A DNA stretch of 64,000 nucleotides from Winogradskyella thalassocola (lineage in GTDB: Bacteria; Bacteroidota; Bacteroidia; Flavobacteriales; Flavobacteriaceae): the NCBI RefSeq assembly GCF_900099995.1, contig NZ_FNCZ01000008.1:102356-166355 (forward strand). Direction: 5' to 3'. The notes below the pieces were generated by a model. The model had not been told where the DNA came from. It ran no database searches and saw nothing but the letters and a program-made list of their open reading frames with translations. Position numbers and translations under genes: made by a program. Positions within the stretch are counted from its first letter, which is position 1. Each line of letters begins with the position of its first letter. This document shows, in pieces, positions 18,489-26,600 of this stretch.

Positions 18489-18551
18489 AGTGTAAATTTA
18501 GAATACAAACTTAAAACCTTTAAGTCTATTGCACAAACAAAACCGATAATT

Positions 18552-18733
18552 GAATGAAGTCTGTCTTTCATTCCATGAAGTCGCTTTTAAGGCATATGGT
18601 AACGTGCATTTTATAGTGTACGGCTTATTTTGCATAAGCTATTGACTTTTACGTCGTGAAAAGTATCGAATCGTTTTCGATTGCTTACACGAAATAATCT
18701 TTTTTTAAAATAATTCTAAAAAAGAAAGAATTA
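18552..18733. other. Hairpin-rich structured spacer
   Basis: The 337-base gap 18489-18825 has no open frame worth reporting but carries consecutive perfect or near-perfect inverted repeats. They are GAATGAA/TTCATTC (18552-18574), GCTTAT/ATAAGC (18623-18639), ACTTTTAC/GTgAAAAGT (18645-18664), AATCG-TTTT-CGATT (18669-18682) and TAATTCT/AGAATTA (18711-18733). GTGTA (18616) and TACAC (18686) could close a multibranch around the middle three. It may be an RNA leader for the lipoproteins or a free RNA; strand is undecided. Confidence 0.35.
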
Positions 18734-18825
18734 GAGGGTAACAATTTTAATAGTTATTTGATATAACCTCGAACGTCAGTTTTCAATGAGTTAACTGAAT
18801 TATAAAAAACTAAAATATAATAATT

Positions 18826-19266
18826 ATGAAATCAATTTTAAAAACAATTTTATTACTAGCCATTACACTTACATTATTTAACTGTGATAATGACGATGGC
18901 AATGCACCAAACATAAGTGTTTGTAATTATGAAGGACTTACGGCAGATATACAAGGCACCATAACTTTAATACCAGAATCGGACTTAATTACAGATTATT
19001 TTCCAAACAATGATGGGCCAGGTATTCCTGCAGTTGAGGTATATCACTCGGTCAGTCCAGGAAGTACATTTGTAGTAACAAGAGCACTTACGGTGGGGGC
19101 TGTAGATTCAAGTCCACAAATAGTAATCAATGGTACAACGCATTCAGGTGTGGTAACTTGCCAAAGAGCGGGAAGTGCTGTAGGAGATGAGCTTCGATTA
19201 GACATTGTACTAGCCTCAGGTGAAGAGGTAGAATTATGTGTTGTAATTGATTATGTAGCCCCTTAA
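18826..19266 (+). CDS. Small lipoprotein, first of three in tandem
   Basis: The lipoprotein signal MKSILKTILLLAITLTLFNC is followed by the acidic DNDDGNA surface-export stretch. The mature part is about 125 residues, beta-rich, with Cys at ISVCNYEG, VTCQRAG and VELCVVID. No family recognised. Two further lipoprotein genes with similar N-termini (MKSLINTVL, MKSFFKSML) follow at 10- and 9-base gaps, so the three form one operon. Confidence 0.65.
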   Translation: MKSILKTILLLAITLTLFNCDNDDGNAPNISVCNYEGLTADIQGTITLIPESDLITDYFPNNDGPGIPAVEVYHSVSPGSTFVVTRALTVGAVDSSPQIVINGTTHSGVVTCQRAGSAVGDELRLDIVLASGEEVELCVVIDYVAP

Positions 19267-19276
19267 AAAGCAAATT

Positions 19277-19942
19277 ATGAAATCATTAATAAACACCGTA
19301 TTGATGTCGATTATAGTACTGACTTTTTTTAATTGTGATAATAACGACGATGCGACGTCAGCAGCTTCAACAGATGGATTTACAATAAATTCAACGTTTC
19401 ACGAAACTGTAAATGCATACGTCACTATAGATCAATTAGACAGCAATGCAGATGGTAATCCTGATCATTACAACTTTATGTTTACTGATGGAAGAATTAC
19501 AGATTCTTTTGGAGATGTAGGTCTCGGTTATGCTTATGCCTATTCGGTTAATACCACTTCAAAATTGGCTTTAATAAAAGTATCTGTAGATGATAATCCA
19601 AGTTTAGGTTCGGGTTTAATTTCGACAGGTAATACGTATATCGGCTCTAGTTTAAGTACTGGTGTACCTAATTACTCAGCAGATTCTTTAATCGCTCATG
19701 ATGGAGTGGTTCCCTATTCTTTCGGAACAGAAAATGGAATCGATTATGGTCACCTTCCAGAAACAAGTGGAGTTTGGTATACTGTAGGAACTATAGGGCC
19801 GACGGTGATCATAAATGCAATAAACATTGATACAAATGTGCCAGCAAATAGCACAATTGATGTAGACTATACGTTTTTAGCTTCAGATGGCACCTCTATT
19901 ACAGGGCATTACGAAGGCACTTTAGGAATAATATTAGATTAA
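19277..19942 (+). CDS. Small lipoprotein, second of three in tandem
   Basis: The signal MKSLINTVLMSIIVLTFFNC is followed by DNNDDATS. The mature domain of about 200 residues is beta-rich with aspartate- and glycine-rich turns (NADGNPDHYNFMFTDGRITD, TFLASDGTSITGHYEGTL). The final TFLASDGTSITGHYEGTL strand pattern is echoed in the third lipoprotein (GDYVLATDNSVQGSIVGEGR), hinting that these are distant relatives of one calycin-like or beta-sandwich family. Function unknown. Confidence 0.65.
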   Translation: MKSLINTVLMSIIVLTFFNCDNNDDATSAASTDGFTINSTFHETVNAYVTIDQLDSNADGNPDHYNFMFTDGRITDSFGDVGLGYAYAYSVNTTSKLALIKVSVDDNPSLGSGLISTGNTYIGSSLSTGVPNYSADSLIAHDGVVPYSFGTENGIDYGHLPETSGVWYTVGTIGPTVIINAINIDTNVPANSTIDVDYTFLASDGTSITGHYEGTLGIILD

Positions 19943-19951
19943 AACAATACT

Positions 19952-20497
19952 ATGAAATCATTTTTTAAATCGATGCTTTTAATGGCATTAGTACTCTTGA
20001 GTTTTAGCTGCAGTAGTGACGACGATACAATAACACCAACCTTAAATACGAGTGAGTATTTTAAATATTCAATAAATAATGGTCCTGACCGTATTTTTGA
20101 TGCTTACGCTAGAGGACGGTATGAGCCAAATCCCAATTCTACGTTTGAGAAATTTTATTTTAGAGCAGGTGCGGCAACGGCAGATGGTCCGACTGTTATA
20201 GTTGATGCAGATTTTACGTTTCAAGATTTCACGTCATTCACTAATACTACTAATATTAATTGGGGAGTATCGGATGGTCTAACAGCTAATTTTTATTTCA
20301 CAGAATTAACTCCTGGTCATACGTTTTTGTCTAGCTGGACGGTCATGCCAAGTAATCCTGTTGTGTGCACAATTACCGTGCACCCAGTGAATGTAGGAGA
20401 CTATATAGAATTTACTTTTCAAGGTGATTATGTACTTGCGACAGATAACTCTGTTCAAGGATCAATAGTAGGAGAGGGTAGAGTGTTAAGAGAGTAA
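19952..20497 (+). CDS. Small lipoprotein, third of three in tandem
   Basis: The signal MKSFFKSMLLMALVLLSFSC is followed by SSDDDTITP. The mature domain of about 160 residues opens YFKYSINNGPDRIFDAYARG and ends with beta strands YIEFTFQGDYV and GSIVGEGRVL. This resembles short Bacteroidetes surface lipoproteins of unknown role. The operon ends here; a sensor-kinase relic begins about 55 bases later. Confidence 0.65.
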   Translation: MKSFFKSMLLMALVLLSFSCSSDDDTITPTLNTSEYFKYSINNGPDRIFDAYARGRYEPNPNSTFEKFYFRAGAATADGPTVIVDADFTFQDFTSFTNTTNINWGVSDGLTANFYFTELTPGHTFLSSWTVMPSNPVVCTITVHPVNVGDYIEFTFQGDYVLATDNSVQGSIVGEGRVLRE

Positions 20498-20551
20498 GTG
20501 ACTTAAATTAATACACTACTATAAAACATGACTCTTATCGGCCTTTTTTAG

Positions 20552-20839
20552 TCTCGCTATGTAAGCATATTTAATAAAGAAGATAATGGAGAAGTTATTG
20601 TTAATTTTAAAAAAGGACAAAATCAGACCTTAATAGTAGAAATTATAGATGATGGAGTGGGATTTGTTAATACCAATAAAAGTCAAAATGGAAAGATAAA
20701 GTCGTCTAATGTACTAAAAGATAGACTTCACTTTTTAAACAATTCTAAAAAATGGAATATCTCTTATGCCGAAGAAGAAGTATTTCCAGATCATTTCGAA
20801 AAAGGAAATAAGTCAACTTTTATAATTCAAAAACTATGA
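20552..20839 (+). pseudogene. C-terminal remnant of a LytS-type sensor histidine kinase
   Basis: A frame bounded by TAG 20549-20551 encodes about 95 residues including IVEIIDDGVGFVNTNKSQNG, the G1 box of a HATPase domain. It ends FEKGNKSTFIIQKL, the last strand of such a domain. The phospho-acceptor region, the N-box and all sensor parts are missing. The stop overlaps the ATG of the response regulator (ATGA at 20836-20839), the junction expected of an intact kinase-regulator pair. This is therefore the tail of a deleted kinase. An internal ATG at 20657 could still yield a 60-residue peptide. Confidence 0.7.
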
Positions 20840-21579
20840 TAGATCAGATAACAGCAGTAATAGTTGATGATGAAATTACTAATATAAAAGGCTTACAGAA
20901 AAAAATCAAAAAACTGTTTCCTAGTATTCAGATTATTGGCACTTATCAAAAACCAGAATTAGCTATTAGTGCTATAAAAGAGCAGCAACCACAACTCGTG
21001 TTTCTAGATATACAAATGCCTAGAATTAATGGTTTTGAGCTATTAGAGGCTTTAGAGTTGATAAAATTTCAGATGATATTCGTAACGGCTTTTAGCGAAT
21101 ATGCCATAAAAGCATTTAAACAGAATGCCATGGATTATATTTTAAAACCAATAGATGATTCCGATTTAAAGAGCGCAGTTCATAAAGCTTTAGAAGCGAT
21201 TGAATCACAAAATTCTGTAGAGCAAAACACAAAGCTTTTGCAATTGATTTCAACCATGGTAACTGATAATAATAAGCTCATTGTACCAACTGCCAAAGGT
21301 TTATCCTTTATTCCACAAGATGAGGTTCTACATATTGAAGGTTACGAAGGTTACACCAAAATCCACTTAGAAGATAGTACCACATTACTAAGTTCTTATA
21401 ACTTAGGTAAATTTGCTAAAATGGTATCCTCTGATTTTTTTAAATGTCATAAGTCGCACATTGTTAGCCTCAATAAAGTGAGACATTTTGAAAACGAAGG
21501 CTATCTCGTTTTAGAAAATAAAGAACGTGTTCCGATTTCTAGAGCTCATAAAAAAGCGTTTCTAGAGCTATTCAATTAA
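20836..21579 (+). CDS. LytTR-type response regulator
   Basis: The receiver domain (residues 1-120) has phospho-acceptor context PQLVFLDIQMPRINGFELLE, then MIFVTAFSEYAIKAFKQNAM and the conserved Lys in DYILKPID. The LytTR DNA-binding domain (about 145-245) includes KGLSFIPQDEVLHIEGYEGY, KCHKSHIVSLNKVRHFENEG and RVPISRAHKKAFLELF. It is intact at 247 residues. Its cognate kinase directly upstream is reduced to a tail, so it may be orphaned, constitutive, or served by another kinase. Confidence 0.88.
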   Translation: MIDQITAVIVDDEITNIKGLQKKIKKLFPSIQIIGTYQKPELAISAIKEQQPQLVFLDIQMPRINGFELLEALELIKFQMIFVTAFSEYAIKAFKQNAMDYILKPIDDSDLKSAVHKALEAIESQNSVEQNTKLLQLISTMVTDNNKLIVPTAKGLSFIPQDEVLHIEGYEGYTKIHLEDSTTLLSSYNLGKFAKMVSSDFFKCHKSHIVSLNKVRHFENEGYLVLENKERVPISRAHKKAFLELFN

Positions 21580-21733
21580 AGCTGTACTTCAAAATATGAC
21601 TAAAACAGAATGCAATCTCAATGCGTTGATTAGGAAGTTTCAATAATAAAATTTAAAAAATCGGGTAACAAATATAAGCTTGTTTTTATATAAGGGTGAT
21701 AATACATTAAAAACACTTTTTAAATAAAACAAT

Positions 21734-23485
21734 ATGAAAACAAGACAAGCAATTTCAAAAATTTCACTAGCATTAGTTCTAGTGTTTAGCGTTCTATTTA
21801 CATCCTGTGAAAAAGAGGAAGGTATAGACATTCCTTCAGGTAATGGTAATAATGAAATAGGTGCTATAGACCAAGGTATAAATATTCAAAGAGATTTTAT
21901 GGGCAAAATAGTAGATGAATCGTCTATGCCTTTAAGTAATGTAAGTATTGCAATTGGAAACAAAGTAGCGTCAACTGATGCTAATGGTGTTTTTATGATT
22001 AGCAATGCACAAGTCAAAGAAAGACAGGCCTATGTAATCGCAGAAAAAGCAGGTTTTATTACAGGCTTAAAAACGGTAGTACCTACAGAAGGTATCAGCA
22101 ACGTGCAAATTATGCTTGTTGCTAAAAATTTAACAGGTTCTGTGTCTTCAGGAGCAAATAGTGAAGTGTCTTTAACTAATGGCGCTAAAGTAAAGTTCGA
22201 TGGTGCTTTTAAAGATGAAGATGGAAACGCTTATGCTGGTAATGTTGATGTGTATATGTATCATCTAGATCCTGCACATGCTAATGTATACGATGTAATG
22301 CCAGGAAATTTACAAGCCATAAATAGTAATGATGATGAACAATTACTAGAAACGTACGGTATGCTAAACGTGGAGTTAAAAGGAGAGTCTGGACAAACAT
22401 TAAATATTGCCGATGGTCATGTCGCAGAAATACACATGCCATTAGATCCTGCGCAAAGTGGAATCGCACCTTCAACAATTCCATTATGGCATTTTGATGA
22501 GGTCAATGGTTATTGGGTAGAAGATGGTGAAGCCGATTTAATTGGAGGTGTATATATTGGAGACGTTTCTCATTTTTCTTGGTGGAATTGTGATGCGCAA
22601 TTTCCAACGGTATCATTCTGTTTAAATGTTGTAGATGATACAAACACACCAATTTCTAATGTAAAAGTTACATTAGGAAGAGCTGGAGAGGTTTATCCTA
22701 GACAAGGTTTCTCTAATGTAAATGGTGAAATATGTGGATTAATTCCTGCAAACGAAACCATAACGCTAACAGCTTATGATCAGTGTGGAGCAGTCGTGTT
22801 TTCAACAATCATAGGCCCATTTTCAACGGATACTAACTATGGCGACATTGTGCTTTCAGGTGCTGTAACCGAAGTAATATCAGGTAACTTAGTAAACTGT
22901 AGTAATGCTAATGTTACGGATGGTTATGTGAATTTAAATTACGGAAATCAAGAAGCATTTGTTGAAGTTACTAATGGAGCTTTTGCAATGAATATTATTA
23001 AATGTACTTCCATAAATACGTTTTCTTTAGAAGGAATAGATTACGATGCATTGCAATCAACAACCGTTTTGCCTTTTAATTTAAGCACACCTAATGTTGG
23101 TAGTATCATGGCTTGTAGTGCGGTTACGGAGTTTATTTCCGTGCAAGTAGATAGTGATCCTGCAGAATATCTTTTAATAGATCTCTATGCGTATCAAGAA
23201 GGACCAGTAAACGGTATGTTTGTAGTGTCTAGTCAATCCGAAGATGGTTCAATTGGAGTAGGTGGTGATACAACCACATCAGGTACCTATACAACTCCAG
23301 ACTTTTGGGTACAATCGTCTATGTTAGATATGGATTATAATGCACCAGATACGCTGCAATTTACTATATCAAATTTTGGACCAATAGGAGGTTATGTCGA
23401 TATGACTATAACTGGGACCTATACCGATACGAGTGGTGTCGTAAAAAACTTAGCAATCACTATTCATGTTCTAAGAGATAGTTAA
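21734..23485 (+). CDS. Large surface lipoprotein with carboxypeptidase-regulatory-like domain
   Basis: A lipoprotein signal ends VLFTSC, followed by acidic EKEEGID. A carboxypeptidase-regulatory-like/beta-sandwich domain lies at about 55-140 (GKIVDESSMPLSNVSIAIGN, DANGVFMISNAQV). A segment with conserved aromatic PLWHFDEVNGYWVEDGEADL and GDVSHFSWWNCD follows, then a second CarbopepD-like unit (NTPISNVKVTLGRAGE) and a C-terminal beta domain. 583 residues. Such proteins are often outer-membrane surface proteins of unknown ligand. A terminator follows. Confidence 0.75.
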   Translation: MKTRQAISKISLALVLVFSVLFTSCEKEEGIDIPSGNGNNEIGAIDQGINIQRDFMGKIVDESSMPLSNVSIAIGNKVASTDANGVFMISNAQVKERQAYVIAEKAGFITGLKTVVPTEGISNVQIMLVAKNLTGSVSSGANSEVSLTNGAKVKFDGAFKDEDGNAYAGNVDVYMYHLDPAHANVYDVMPGNLQAINSNDDEQLLETYGMLNVELKGESGQTLNIADGHVAEIHMPLDPAQSGIAPSTIPLWHFDEVNGYWVEDGEADLIGGVYIGDVSHFSWWNCDAQFPTVSFCLNVVDDTNTPISNVKVTLGRAGEVYPRQGFSNVNGEICGLIPANETITLTAYDQCGAVVFSTIIGPFSTDTNYGDIVLSGAVTEVISGNLVNCSNANVTDGYVNLNYGNQEAFVEVTNGAFAMNIIKCTSINTFSLEGIDYDALQSTTVLPFNLSTPNVGSIMACSAVTEFISVQVDSDPAEYLLIDLYAYQEGPVNGMFVVSSQSEDGSIGVGGDTTTSGTYTTPDFWVQSSMLDMDYNAPDTLQFTISNFGPIGGYVDMTITGTYTDTSGVVKNLAITIHVLRDS

Positions 23486-23507
23486 TAGAAAAAGAAGAAT
23501 AATACCT

Positions 23508-23542
23508 AAAGAGCCATTTCATATTTTGAAATGGCTTTTTTT
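23508..23542 (+). terminator. Rho-independent terminator
   Basis: GCCATTTC, 7-base loop, GAAATGGC, then TTTTTTT, about 25 bases after the lipoprotein stop. Confidence 0.9.
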
Positions 23543-23624
23543 GAGTTAACATAAAATGGGTATTGGTTAATACTTTTAAAAGCGTTTTGGTAAATTCATC
23601 CATAATATTTCAGGATAAGATAAA

Positions 23625-25199
23625 ATGACAAAACCAAAATATAAAAAAGCCATCATTGTAATAGCTGTTATTACAATCGTTACTATACTACTATCATTTT
23701 TAGCAAATAGTTTTATTGAACAAAAAATAGGAGAGGAGCTTCATAATGTATCCGAATCTACTAAAATCGAATACACATCTATTAATGCTAATATATGGAC
23801 AGGTAATGTTGAGGTGGAATCGCCAACAATCCTTGTCTCAGGAGAAACAACCAACAAAACCATTTTAGACGCAAAACTTAAATCTATAGAGATCAATGAT
23901 GTTGGATATTGGGATTTGCTTTTTAATGATAAAATAACCATTGAATCTCTTATAATCGATGAGCTTGTTGCAAAATACAAACATAATTCAGTCGTGAAGA
24001 ATGAGGATTACCAAAGTAGTTTTCTGGATAAAATTAATCAAGTTATTCATGCGGAAAAAATCGCCATTAATAAGGCCGATGTTTTAATAACGAATTATGA
24101 AAGTGACGCTTTAATTTTAAGTATTCCTAATCTTAATTTCGAAGTATTAGACTTTCAAATTAACCCGAAAGCTTCAAAAGCAAATAAGAAAATCACCTAT
24201 ACTGATTTTGAGTTAAATGCCGAAAATGTAAAATGGGCGACCAATACGTATGATGATCTCATGGTAAATGTTATGCATGTTACTAATCATAAAGCGACAT
24301 TTAAAAATTTTCAACTAAAAACAAAATATTCCAAAGCGGAGTATTCAACAGTTTTAAAAACGGAGCGCGATCATTTCAACCTGAATGTGAAAGAAATTAA
24401 TATCTTGGATATGGATTTTGGCTTTAATACGAATGATGCCTTTTACTTTACTTCAAAAAAGTTAGATTTAATTGCACCTGTAGCAGAAATATACAGAGAT
24501 AAATTAGTTGCAGACGATTTAACGTACAAAGCACTCTATGGAACGTCACTCAGAGATTTGACTTTTGATTTAGGCTTAGATATGATTGAAATTACCGACG
24601 GAAGTATTTCATATCTAGAAAAAGTGAATGCCGAAGAACAAGCAGGACGTTTAGATTTTACAAACCTAAATGCCACATTTGCGAAATTAGGGAACACCTT
24701 TGGCAACGATGATACAAGTATTGAAATACAAACCACTTTTATGAATGATTCTCCTTTAAAAGTGAATTGGAATTTTAAAGTTGCTGACACTACGGACCAA
24801 TTTACATTTAAAGCCGATTTAGGGTTTTTTAATGCGAAACAAATGGATCAGTTTACACAACCAAATCTTTATGTTGATTTAAATGGAGAATTACAACAAA
24901 CCTACTTCACTATTAGCGGCAATCCAAGAACGTCTCGTATCGATATCAAAATGAAATATGATGATTTTGAAGTTTCAATTTTGAAAAAAGATGGCAAGGA
25001 AAAGAACAAATTTTTATCTAGCATCGTTAATCTATTCGTTTCAAAAGATAGTGAAGATGATAAAAAGAATTATCGCTATGGCCAATCCAAAAATGTAGAA
25101 CGTCAAACCAACAAATCTGTATTTAACTTTATATGGTTAAATGTTAAAGCGGGCTTACTTTCTGCAATCGCAGGAGGTGGTGAACAAAAGACAGATTAA
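23625..25199 (+). CDS. AsmA-like/DUF748-like membrane-anchored periplasmic protein
   Basis: One N-terminal membrane helix (AIIVIAVITIVTILLSFLAN) is followed by about 480 residues of repetitive beta-strand sequence (IEYTSINANIWTGNVEVESP, LKSIEINDVGYWDLLFNDKI, LNATFAKLGNTFGNDDTSIE). This is the AsmA/DUF748 pattern of inner-membrane proteins spanning the periplasm, implicated in lipid transfer or outer-membrane assembly. 524 residues. Its stop overlaps the convergent M20 gene by 4 bases. Confidence 0.7.
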   Translation: MTKPKYKKAIIVIAVITIVTILLSFLANSFIEQKIGEELHNVSESTKIEYTSINANIWTGNVEVESPTILVSGETTNKTILDAKLKSIEINDVGYWDLLFNDKITIESLIIDELVAKYKHNSVVKNEDYQSSFLDKINQVIHAEKIAINKADVLITNYESDALILSIPNLNFEVLDFQINPKASKANKKITYTDFELNAENVKWATNTYDDLMVNVMHVTNHKATFKNFQLKTKYSKAEYSTVLKTERDHFNLNVKEINILDMDFGFNTNDAFYFTSKKLDLIAPVAEIYRDKLVADDLTYKALYGTSLRDLTFDLGLDMIEITDGSISYLEKVNAEEQAGRLDFTNLNATFAKLGNTFGNDDTSIEIQTTFMNDSPLKVNWNFKVADTTDQFTFKADLGFFNAKQMDQFTQPNLYVDLNGELQQTYFTISGNPRTSRIDIKMKYDDFEVSILKKDGKEKNKFLSSIVNLFVSKDSEDDKKNYRYGQSKNVERQTNKSVFNFIWLNVKAGLLSAIAGGGEQKTD

Positions 25200-26467
25200 T
25201 TGTGATTTAAATAATCTAATGTCAGTTGTGTGAAAGCTTTTACACCAAGAAGCATACTACTATCATCAATTTTAAAATCAGGAGTATGATGCGGAAATGA
25301 TTCCGCAGTACCAGGTGTCATTCCTCCTAAGAAAAAGTAAACACCAGGCACAACTTCTTGAAAGTATGAAAAATCTTCACCACCAGTTGTTGCTTTTATA
25401 ATTGAAACATTAGAGTCTCCTGCTGCTTTTTGTAAAGAAGGTAATACTTGTGCGGTTAAATCAGGATCATTATATGTAATAGAGGTGAAATTTTGAAATG
25501 TAATAGAAGCCTCACCACCATAAGCTTTAGCAATGGTCTCCACCATTTCCGTCATTCGCTTTTCAATGTGAACACGCATTTTCGGATCTAAAGTCCTAAC
25601 GGTTCCAATCATTTCTGCTGATTCCGGAATAATATTAAATCGTGTGCCAGACGTAATTTTACCAACAGTAATTACCGCAGCCTCGTTAGTAAGATCCGAT
25701 TCTCTACTAATAATGGTTTGCAAACCATCAATTATTTTTGCTGAAATCAATATAGGATCAACACCAGACCAAGGTTGAGAGCCATGCGTTTGTTTTCCCT
25801 TTACATCAATGACAAATCGCTCTACTGCAGCCATAATGCCACCTGTTTTATAAGTTATAGAGCCAACAGGAGTTCCAGAATCAATATGAAGTCCGAATAT
25901 GGCATCTACTTTAGGATTTTCTAAAACACCTTCTTTAATCATTAATTTTGCTCCGCCTTCTTCTCCTGGAGGCGGTCCTTCTTCTGCGGGTTGAAAGATA
26001 AATTTTATAGTTCCTTTTATTTTGTCTTTATGTTTAGATAATACTTCGGCTGTAGCCATTAAAATAGAAATGTGGGTATCGTGTCCACAAGCATGCATCA
26101 CTCCTGTTTCGGTATTTAAAAAGGTGGTTTTTACTTCAGACTTAAATGGTAAATCGTTTCGTTCTGTAACAGGTAATGCATCGATGTCCGCTCGTAAGGC
26201 GATAACTTTTCCGGGTTGGTCACCTTTTAAAATCGCCACAACTCCCGTTTTCGCAATACCAGTTTCAACGTCTAATCCTAAAGATTTTAAATGTTCTGCT
26301 ATTTTTTCAGCCGTTTTAAATTCTCTATTTGATAATTCGGGATTCTGATGAAAATGATGTCTCCAGGCTATCATTTTGTCTTCAATAGCATTGATGTCGC
26401 TTTCTAAAGAGTTTTGAGCATTAGAAAACAGGGATAACAAGACGAGGAGTACAGATAAATTTTTCAT
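25196..26467 (-). CDS. Secreted M20D-family amidohydrolase
   Basis: The signal peptide is MKNLSVLLVLLSLFSNAQ. The M20D core has metal and catalytic motifs VMHACGHDTHISILMAT near residue 125, IFQPAEEGPPPGEEGG near 155, GLHIDSGTPVGS near 193 and TGGEDFSYFQ near 362. The dimerisation domain contains HGSQPWSGVDPI. Relatives hydrolyse N-acyl amino acids, hippurate or indole-acetyl conjugates; the signal peptide places it in the periplasm. 423 residues, normal length. Confidence 0.9.
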   Translation of the reverse strand: MKNLSVLLVLLSLFSNAQNSLESDINAIEDKMIAWRHHFHQNPELSNREFKTAEKIAEHLKSLGLDVETGIAKTGVVAILKGDQPGKVIALRADIDALPVTERNDLPFKSEVKTTFLNTETGVMHACGHDTHISILMATAEVLSKHKDKIKGTIKFIFQPAEEGPPPGEEGGAKLMIKEGVLENPKVDAIFGLHIDSGTPVGSITYKTGGIMAAVERFVIDVKGKQTHGSQPWSGVDPILISAKIIDGLQTIISRESDLTNEAAVITVGKITSGTRFNIIPESAEMIGTVRTLDPKMRVHIEKRMTEMVETIAKAYGGEASITFQNFTSITYNDPDLTAQVLPSLQKAAGDSNVSIIKATTGGEDFSYFQEVVPGVYFFLGGMTPGTAESFPHHTPDFKIDDSSMLLGVKAFTQLTLDYLNHN

Positions 26468-26600
26468 GGAATAAATATTTCTACTAAGATATTGAATTTT
26501 AATAAACTACAATTTTTAATAGTTTGTTTATAATTTATGGCATTTCCATGAGGTAAACTATAAGACTATCCGTAATTTTACTCCTTCAAAAAAATTTAAC

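Noticed and set aside
18616..18690. Cloverleaf-like 75-base fold that might be a tRNA
   Set aside because: The T-arm and anticodon-arm lengths and loop bases do not fit a tRNA, and the acceptor pairing is only five bases.
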